From positions 1 through 17,820 of the forward strand of contig DFPL01000147.1 of assembly GCA_002377245.1 (NCBI GenBank): a stretch of DNA of 17,820 bases. Direction: 5' to 3'. Under the pieces are notes generated by a model, which was not told the DNA's origin, made no database searches, and saw only the letters and a program-made list of their open reading frames with translations. A program made the translations under genes and the position numbers. Shown piece by piece: positions 13,866-17,820 of this stretch; the stretch's first letter is position 1, and the number at the start of each line of letters is the position of its first letter. Source of the stretch: Enterobacteriaceae bacterium UBA3516 (GTDB taxonomy: Bacteria > Pseudomonadota > Gammaproteobacteria > Enterobacterales > Enterobacteriaceae).

Positions 13866-14342
13866 ATGAGTACGACGATTCGTCAGGCCAGACCAACTGA
13901 TGCCAACGCGATTTACGACATGATTTACGAGCTTGCCGTATATGAAAAAGCCCCTGAAGAGGTGGTGACCACAGCGGATGAAATCCGCGCCACGCTGTTT
14001 GGTGAAGGCAGCAAAACGGAAGCGCTAATCTGTGAAATCGATGGAAAAATTGCAGGCTATGCCGTGTTCTTCACCAGTTATTCCACCTGGCTTGGGCGTA
14101 ACGGCATCTACATGGAAGATCTGTATATTTCGCCAGATTTCCGCGGTCAGGGCGCAGGGAAAGCCTTGCTGAAACATATTGCACAATGTGCAGTGCAACG
14201 GAAATGTGGTCGTCTTGAGTGGAGCGTACTCGACTGGAATCAGCCGGCCATCGATTTTTATCTCAGCATCGGCGCACTGCCGCAGAGCGAATGGGTGCGC
14301 TATCGTCTTGATGGCGAAGCATTGCTGAAATTTGCAGAATAA
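13866..14342 (+). CDS. GNAT-family N-acetyltransferase (SSAT-like)
   Basis: This 158-aa acetyl-CoA-dependent N-acetyltransferase has the acetyl-CoA loop RGQGAGKALL (about residues 93-102) after the strand GIYMEDLYISPDFR, and the C-terminal motif B WSVLDWNQPAIDFYLSIGA. The latter, with the N-terminal MIYELAVYEKAPEEV, is characteristic of the spermidine/spermine or thialysine acetyltransferase (SSAT1/2-like) group, so a polyamine or other diamine is a reasonable substrate guess but unproven. GCAGGA lies 7 bases before the ATG. It is divergent from the LysR gene, by which it may be controlled. No strong terminator follows. It lies in the segment between the two tRNA-Asn copies. Confidence 0.9.
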   Translation: MSTTIRQARPTDANAIYDMIYELAVYEKAPEEVVTTADEIRATLFGEGSKTEALICEIDGKIAGYAVFFTSYSTWLGRNGIYMEDLYISPDFRGQGAGKALLKHIAQCAVQRKCGRLEWSVLDWNQPAIDFYLSIGALPQSEWVRYRLDGEALLKFAE

Positions 14343-14393
14343 CGCTTATTTGCGCAACCTCCCCGCCCTACCCTCTGTGCGGGGAGTTGCTGA

Positions 14394-15344
14394 TCAAATC
14401 TGGTAATCAATCGCCTCTTCATCGGCTTCCATCACCTGCCGTTTAATGTCTTCTACCGACAGACCCGCATTACAGAGTTCAATAAACCGCCACACATAGT
14501 TACGTTGTAACTGACCGCGTTTCAGACCCAGCCAGACGGTATTGGCATCAAACAGATGGCGTGTATCCAGGCGAACCAGCTTGCCCTCTTCGTTCTCCCC
14601 GCTCGACTGTTCCGCCACCAGCCCTACGCCAAGCCCCAGCTCAACATAGGTTTTGATCACGTCAGAATCCTGGGCACTGAGTACGACATCCGGCAGCAGA
14701 CCTTTGCGACCAAACGCCTCGTCTATGCGTGAACGTCCGGTGATCCCCTGACGATAGGTGATCAGCGGCCAGCGGCCGATCTCTTCCAGCGTTAATGGAG
14801 AGCATTGTGCTAACGGATGGTCCTGGGGCACCAGCAAACTATGGTGCCAACGGAACCATGGGAACGCTGCCAGAGCGCTGTCATTACTCAAACGTTCACT
14901 GGCGATACCGATATCCGCCCCGCCATTGTGTAGTAGCGCCTCGATCTCCTGCGGCGTCCCCTGAATCAGCTCCAGGCGTACCTCGGGAAAGAGCGCCCGG
15001 AAGGACTTGATAACCGACGGCAAACTGTAGCGCGCCTGGGTATGGGTCGTGGCGATTGTCAGGACACCGGAGGTATCGTTAGTGAAGAGATCGGCCAAAC
15101 GCCGCACGTTACTGGCTTCATTCAGGATGCGTTCTGCAATGACCAGCAGCGCTTTACCGGGTTCGGTCATCCCCAGCAGTCGTTTACCGCGGCGGATGAA
15201 AATCTCAATCCCCAGCTCCTCTTCAAGCTCACGGATATGGCGACTCACACCGGATTGCGATGTATAAAGCATATTGGCGACTTCGGTAAGATTGTAATCC
15301 CGGCGCGCCGCTTCCCGGATAATTTTCAGTTGCTGGAAATTCAC
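14394..15344 (-). CDS. cbl: LysR-type regulator Cbl (sulfate-starvation genes)
   Basis: Cbl is a CysB-like LysR regulator that activates tau and ssu genes for taurine and alkanesulfonate use when sulfate is short; adenosine phosphosulfate is its anti-inducer. The 316-aa length equals E. coli Cbl, and the helix-turn-helix region (1-60) is nearly identical, with LTEVANMLYTSQSGVSRHIR. The effector domain keeps TTHTQARYSLP and ITYRQGITGRSRID. The start is GTG with GGAG upstream. It lies downstream of nac in the same direction with a 101-base gap, so read-through from the nitrogen-controlled nac promoter is possible in addition to its own promoter. Confidence 0.96.
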   Translation of the reverse strand: MNFQQLKIIREAARRDYNLTEVANMLYTSQSGVSRHIRELEEELGIEIFIRRGKRLLGMTEPGKALLVIAERILNEASNVRRLADLFTNDTSGVLTIATTHTQARYSLPSVIKSFRALFPEVRLELIQGTPQEIEALLHNGGADIGIASERLSNDSALAAFPWFRWHHSLLVPQDHPLAQCSPLTLEEIGRWPLITYRQGITGRSRIDEAFGRKGLLPDVVLSAQDSDVIKTYVELGLGVGLVAEQSSGENEEGKLVRLDTRHLFDANTVWLGLKRGQLQRNYVWRFIELCNAGLSVEDIKRQVMEADEEAIDYQI

Positions 15345-15423
15345 CCTTCCCTCCAGAGCCTACAGACATGACGTTATTGTTAAAGTCTGAGGCCTGGGAG
15401 AACAAATAATAAAAACCAGCATC

Positions 15424-15442
15424 TTATTCCTTTATGGAATAA
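15424..15442. promoter_or_regulatory. Inverted repeat in the nac-cbl gap
   Basis: TTATTCC-TTTAT-GGAATAA is a perfect 7-base inverted repeat with a 5-base centre, just after the nac stop and about 80 bases before cbl. It could be an operator for a LysR protein controlling cbl (CysB or Nac are known regulators of cbl), or a weak RNA hairpin ending nac. No U tract directly follows it on the minus strand, which favours the operator idea. Confidence 0.45.
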
Positions 15443-15445
15443 AGC

Positions 15446-16363
15446 TTAACTGACCAGTTGCAGTTCACGATTGTCCATCGCCGGGCGACTGACCAGAGAC
15501 ATAAGAATTTCTTTTACTGCCTGAGCCTGGGGCGACAGCGAGCCGCGCGCAGAAACATTCAGGGAAAGCGGCAGATTCATTGACGGCGTCGTAATTCGCG
15601 CCATCCAGCCGTTTGCCGCACTGCTCAAAGAACGCGCTGCGGATTCCGGTAGCACGGTCACGCCCATTCCGCTGGCAATGGCCGCGGTCAGGGTAGAAAT
15701 AGATTCGATCTCGCCGATAATTTTGGCCGTCAAACGACGCAACGAAAATGCTTCATCCACACGCAGGCGCACTGCGCTGTAATCGCGCGGCAGGAAAAGA
15801 TTCATCTCGGCCACTGCGGTTAAATCAACACTCTGACCGGGGCAGTCTCGCGTTCCCACCAGATAGAGGTCTTCTTTCAGCAACGGCACGCTGGTAATGC
15901 CGGTTCCTGGCGCGCGCTCGTAGAGCACTGCCATATCCAGTTGACCATTCAGCAACTTGTCGTTGAGCACCGCACCGCTATTCTCGTGCAGATAAACGGT
16001 CACTTCCGGCAGCTCATTGCGTACCGCTTGCAGCAGCGGCATGGTCACGGAAGAGGCTGCGGTACCCGGCGCGAGACCGATGGAGACCTGTCCACGCAGA
16101 CACTGACCGACATTACTTACCGCCATCTGGGCCTGCTCACACTGGCGCAGAATTGTGCGCGCATGGGTGTAGAGAATTTTCCCGGCTTCGGTTGGCGTGA
16201 CCCCACGCTTGGTACGAATCAATAACTGTTGGTCCAGCTCACCTTCCAGAGTGGCAACCTGCTGGCTCAACGCAGGTTGAGCGATATGAAGAACTTCAGC
16301 AGCCTGTGTCAGGCTTCCGATATCAACGATTTTTACAAAGTATTTCAGGCGTCTTAGGTTCAT
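15446..16363 (-). CDS. nac: Nitrogen assimilation control protein Nac
   Basis: Nac is a LysR-type regulator made under nitrogen limitation. It couples the NtrC/sigma-54 system to sigma-70 genes, activating for example ure, hut, put and cod operons and repressing gdhA and its own gene. It needs no known co-effector. The 305-aa length equals E. coli Nac when starting at the ATG at 16363 (MNLRRLKYFVKIV), which has AGGAGG 5 bases upstream. A frame extension of 31 codons upstream runs through the sigma-54 promoter and is not used. The helix-turn-helix is at about 1-60 (LTQAAEVLHIAQPALSQQVA). It keeps the C-terminal QLVS end of the E. coli protein. cbl follows, and the second tRNA-Asn lies on the other side. 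Confidence 0.96.
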   Translation of the reverse strand: MNLRRLKYFVKIVDIGSLTQAAEVLHIAQPALSQQVATLEGELDQQLLIRTKRGVTPTEAGKILYTHARTILRQCEQAQMAVSNVGQCLRGQVSIGLAPGTAASSVTMPLLQAVRNELPEVTVYLHENSGAVLNDKLLNGQLDMAVLYERAPGTGITSVPLLKEDLYLVGTRDCPGQSVDLTAVAEMNLFLPRDYSAVRLRVDEAFSLRRLTAKIIGEIESISTLTAAIASGMGVTVLPESAARSLSSAANGWMARITTPSMNLPLSLNVSARGSLSPQAQAVKEILMSLVSRPAMDNRELQLVS

Positions 16364-16420
16364 TTTGCCTCCTGTTCGGGATACCAGTGCCACCGTGGGC
16401 ATATATGTTGTCGGAGGAGT

Positions 16421-16436
16421 TGCAAGATGCTTGCCA
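16421..16436 (-). promoter_or_regulatory. Sigma-54 promoter of nac
   Basis: The minus strand reads TGGCAAGCATCTTGCA, with the -24 GG and -12 GC separated by exactly 10 bases and flanked by TGGCA and TTGCA as in the RpoN consensus. It lies 58 bases before the nac ATG, so transcription should start near 16410. nac is a known NtrC/RpoN-dependent gene. Confidence 0.88.
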
Positions 16437-16553
16437 GTTTTAAATAAGGGAGTCAATTATGCCTAACAGGCTGGATAATAAGAGATTCTAATCGCAGTAG
16501 TAGATTTGATTATTAAAACGCAGGTTTGTGCTCTGCCCCATAAGAGACTCTTC

Positions 16554-16570
16554 TGCCTCATCCTGGTGCA
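16554..16570 (-). promoter_or_regulatory. Candidate NtrC enhancer site for nac
   Basis: TGCCTCATCCTGGTGCA (plus strand) has the NtrC framework TGC-N11-GCA with one perfect half (TGGTGCA) and one degenerate half. It is centred about 150 bases upstream of the predicted nac start, a normal distance for an RpoN enhancer. The remaining 341-base gap from nac to the tRNA contains only AT-rich sequence and the tRNA promoter; no gene is seen. Confidence 0.5.
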
Positions 16571-16657
16571 AGGTAAGGCACCGTCGCATTCGCTGTTTAA
16601 CGAGCAAGCGGATTGCTGAAATAGTCAGCAAACAGTTCTGCAATGACAACGCAGTCT

Positions 16658-16686
16658 TTGACAAGAAGATAATGCATCGTTAATAT
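16658..16686 (+). promoter_or_regulatory. Promoter of the second tRNA-Asn
   Basis: TTGACA (16658-16663), 17-base spacer and TAATAT (16681-16686), then a GC-rich discriminator. From the -10 onward the sequence repeats copy 1 with a single mismatch before the tRNA. The spacer is different. Confidence 0.9.
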
Positions 16687-16704
16687 CCGCCCCGTTCACA
16701 CGAT

Positions 16705-16780
16705 TCCTCTGTAGTTCAGTCGGTAGAACGGCGGACTGTTAATCCGTATGTCACTGGTTCGAGTCCAGTCAGAGGAGCCA
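16705..16780 (+). tRNA. asnV: tRNA-Asn (anticodon GTT), copy 2
   Basis: This 76-base tRNA is identical to the copy at 12727-12802, with anticodon GTT and encoded CCA. Its place between nac and the ldtA side corresponds to asnV of E. coli. It carries its own promoter and a terminator matching that of copy 1. Confidence 0.96.
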
Positions 16781-16789
16781 TATTTAGAG

Positions 16790-16822
16790 AAGCCCGCTTA
16801 AGGAAACTTAAGCGGGCTTTTT
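16790..16822 (+). terminator. Terminator of the second tRNA-Asn
   Basis: A 13-bp stem with GAAA tetraloop (16790-16802, 16807-16819) and T residues, identical to the terminator of copy 1. Confidence 0.92.
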
Positions 16823-16876
16823 GCTTTTTCAACATCGTGCGTTTTACGCAGACGGCTTACCCTGGGCACCTTTAGA

Positions 16877-16903
16877 TAAAGTTTTCGCCAGGATCGCCGA
16901 TAC
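16877..16903 (+). promoter_or_regulatory. FliA (sigma-28) flagellar class 3 promoter
   Basis: TAAAGTTT (16877-16884), an 11-base spacer and GCCGATAC (16896-16903) match the enterobacterial FliA consensus TAAAGTTT-N11-GCCGATAA in all but the final base. Transcription should start near 16910, giving a leader of about 55 bases before the gene at 16966. Confidence 0.9.
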
Positions 16904-16965
16904 TAAGGTGAGGCTTTGTCCTCACGCTGCTAGATTTTTTGTTTCTTAACAACAGGATGATCGAA

Positions 16966-17154
16966 ATGGATAGCTCGCAGATCGTATCATTATCTACCAG
17001 TCTCAATTCCTACCAGCTCAACAGTCAGGTGAGTACGCTGGTGCTGAGGAAAGCGCTGGATGCCCAGGAATCAGCGGCAGCCGATCTGATTAATCAGATC
17101 CCGCAGTTGCCTTCGAATCCGGCCATCGGCCGTAATATTAATACCACCGCCTAG
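16966..17154 (+). CDS. YjfB-family putative motility protein
   Basis: A small 62-aa protein beginning MDSSQIVSLSTSLNSYQLNS, with a central amphipathic helix (about 20-45, SQVSTLVLRKALDAQESAAA) and a proline/asparagine-rich tail. The pattern fits the YjfB family (Pfam 'putative motility protein'), named after a Bacillus protein; molecular function is unknown. The alternation of A, S and L suggests a coiled or packing helix like those of flagellin and rod proteins. I chose the ATG at 16966, with AGGA 8 bases upstream, over an ATG 9 codons earlier because the family begins with the MDSSQI-type sequence. A near-perfect FliA promoter directly upstream implies expression with late flagellar genes. 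Confidence 0.82.
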   Translation: MDSSQIVSLSTSLNSYQLNSQVSTLVLRKALDAQESAAADLINQIPQLPSNPAIGRNINTTA

Positions 17155-17159
17155 TCAGC

Positions 17160-17197
17160 TTTGCCCGATGGCGTTCAGGCAAGCACCATCCGGCAAA
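17160..17197. repeat. REP-like imperfect palindrome
   Basis: TTTGCCCGATG (17160-17170) and CATCCGGCAAA (17187-17197) form an inverted repeat with one mismatch around a 16-base loop. The GCC-GATG-GCG ... CATCCGGC pattern resembles one degenerate REP (repetitive extragenic palindrome) unit, a usual element downstream of enterobacterial genes. Confidence 0.5.
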
Positions 17198-17207
17198 ATA
17201 TGACCGC

Positions 17208-17238
17208 AAGCCCGCAGTAAAAATCTGCGGGCTTTTTT
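17208..17238 (+). terminator. Intrinsic terminator after the YjfB-like gene
   Basis: AAGCCCGCAG (17208-17217), a 7-base loop and CTGCGGGCTT (17225-17234) are followed by T residues. On the minus strand the same stem lacks a T tract, so it serves mainly the rightward gene, although it may slow the convergent ldtA transcript. Confidence 0.88.
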
Positions 17239-17247
17239 GTCTGTTAC

Positions 17248-17820
17248 TTACAGCAGGTGGGGAGAGGCGGGTACGTTCAGCTTCACCGGCATGCCGGAAC
17301 GGCGTTCAAGCACCTGTTTCGTCTGATTGACGTCAACATCATCAGCATTAATCACCGCACGTAACGCCGGCGTAATCGACAACGGGACTTTATTGTCAGA
17401 TTCAAACTCAGCTCGGTTGCGTGACAAGGGTTCGTGTACTTCCACCCAACGGCTGCCATCCGGTTCAACGGTCGCTTTCACCGGTTGATCGATGATTTGC
17501 ACCCGCGTTCCTACCGGTACATTATCAAACAGATATTTTATGTCATTGGCCCGCAAACGGATGCAGCCCTGACTGACGCGCAGCCCGATACCAAAGTTGG
17601 CATTAGTGCCATGAATCGCATACAGCTTACCAATATAAATCGCGTACAGGCCCATCGGATTATCCGGCCCGGCGGGCACCATCGCGGGCAGCGTAATCCC
17701 CTGTTTCGCATATTCACGACGCGTGTTAGGTGTCGGTGACCAGGTCGGCCCCTGCTGTTTACGCTGAACGGAGGTGACCCAGTTACGCGGGGTTTCGCGC
17801 CCGGCCTGACCGATGCCAAT
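17248..17820 (-). CDS. ldtA: L,D-transpeptidase LdtA (ErfK), 5' part outside window
   Basis: The reading frame stays open from the stop at 17248 to the window end, giving the C-terminal 190 residues of about 310. LdtA is a periplasmic YkuD-fold enzyme that attaches Braun's lipoprotein to diaminopimelate in peptidoglycan. The catalytic signature is visible: IHGTNANFG, then SQGCIRLR with the nucleophile cysteine. The upstream segment IGIGQAGRETPRNW and the PAGPDNPMGLYAIYIGKLYA stretch match E. coli ErfK. An internal methionine in VPAGPD context is not the start. The C-terminus (NVPASPHLL) differs from that of E. coli. No lipobox or signal peptide can be judged because the N-terminus is missing. 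Confidence 0.93.
   Translation of the reverse strand: MGIGQAGRETPRNWVTSVQRKQQGPTWSPTPNTRREYAKQGITLPAMVPAGPDNPMGLYAIYIGKLYAIHGTNANFGIGLRVSQGCIRLRANDIKYLFDNVPVGTRVQIIDQPVKATVEPDGSRWVEVHEPLSRNRAEFESDNKVPLSITPALRAVINADDVDVNQTKQVLERRSGMPVKLNVPASPHLL

Noticed and set aside
16364..16456. N-terminal extension of nac by 31 codons
   Set aside because: It would run through the sigma-54 promoter, and the ATG at 16363 has AGGAGG and gives the exact family length.
12803..16704. Genomic island or prophage integrated at tRNA-Asn
   Set aside because: No integrase, no mobility gene and no partial tRNA 3'-end duplication was found; the second tRNA is a full functional unit with its own promoter, and cbl and nac are core genes.
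17248..17682. A complete 144-residue protein starting at an internal ATG
   Set aside because: The same frame continues to the window end with clear ErfK/LdtA sequence, so this is only the C-terminal part of ldtA.
1..17820. CRISPR array, insertion sequence or toxin-antitoxin module
   Set aside because: No regularly spaced repeats, no transposase-like protein, and the small genes present (dsrB, yodD, yodC, YjfB-like) are known single-gene families without a toxin-antitoxin layout.

Overview
The window is chromosomal DNA of a member of the Enterobacteriaceae. Gene order and protein sequences follow the Escherichia/Salmonella/Citrobacter/Enterobacter backbone from the end of the flagellar fliLMNOPQR operon to ldtA (erfK). 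I cannot fix the genus from the sequence alone. No insertion sequence, integrase, prophage or CRISPR array was seen.

Layout. (1) 1-1823: flagellar export-gate genes fliP, fliQ and fliR, with the last bases of fliO. (2) 1824-3611: rcsA (capsule co-regulator) with an RcsAB box upstream; the divergent small genes dsrB and yodD, each with a sigma-S-like -10; and the small RNA DsrA on the minus strand. (3) 3612-9675: mpgP, dgcQ (diguanylate cyclase), yodC, yedI, yedA, vsr and yedJ. The cytosine methylase gene dcm, which lies between yedJ and vsr in E. coli, is absent, although vsr is intact. (4) 9676-11646: a 588-bp AT-rich region with a probable RseX-type small RNA and the OmpR-like control region of an intact YedS/OmpS1-type porin. 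(5) 11647-12802: tRNA-Ser(CGA), mtfA and a first tRNA-Asn. (6) 12803-16704: an unnamed LysR regulator divergent from a GNAT acetyltransferase, then cbl and nac; nac has a textbook sigma-54 promoter. (7) 16705-17820: a second tRNA-Asn unit matching the first in promoter boxes, RNA and terminator; a small YjfB-family gene with an apparently perfect FliA (sigma-28) promoter; and the 3' part of ldtA, cut by the window end.

How the genes fit together. Much of the window concerns the choice between motility and surface attachment, and envelope stress: flagellar export (FliPQR), a FliA-controlled small motility-type gene, Rcs capsule control (RcsA), c-di-GMP synthesis (DgcQ), DsrA (RpoS/H-NS), RseX-porin control and L,D-transpeptidation. 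A second theme is nutrient control (Nac and Cbl for nitrogen and sulfur, MtfA for glucose uptake through Mlc). The observations most worth checking are the dcm-less vsr junction, the FliA promoter on the YjfB-like gene, the duplicated tRNA-Asn units flanking a 4-kb segment, and the LysR/GNAT pair inside that segment.
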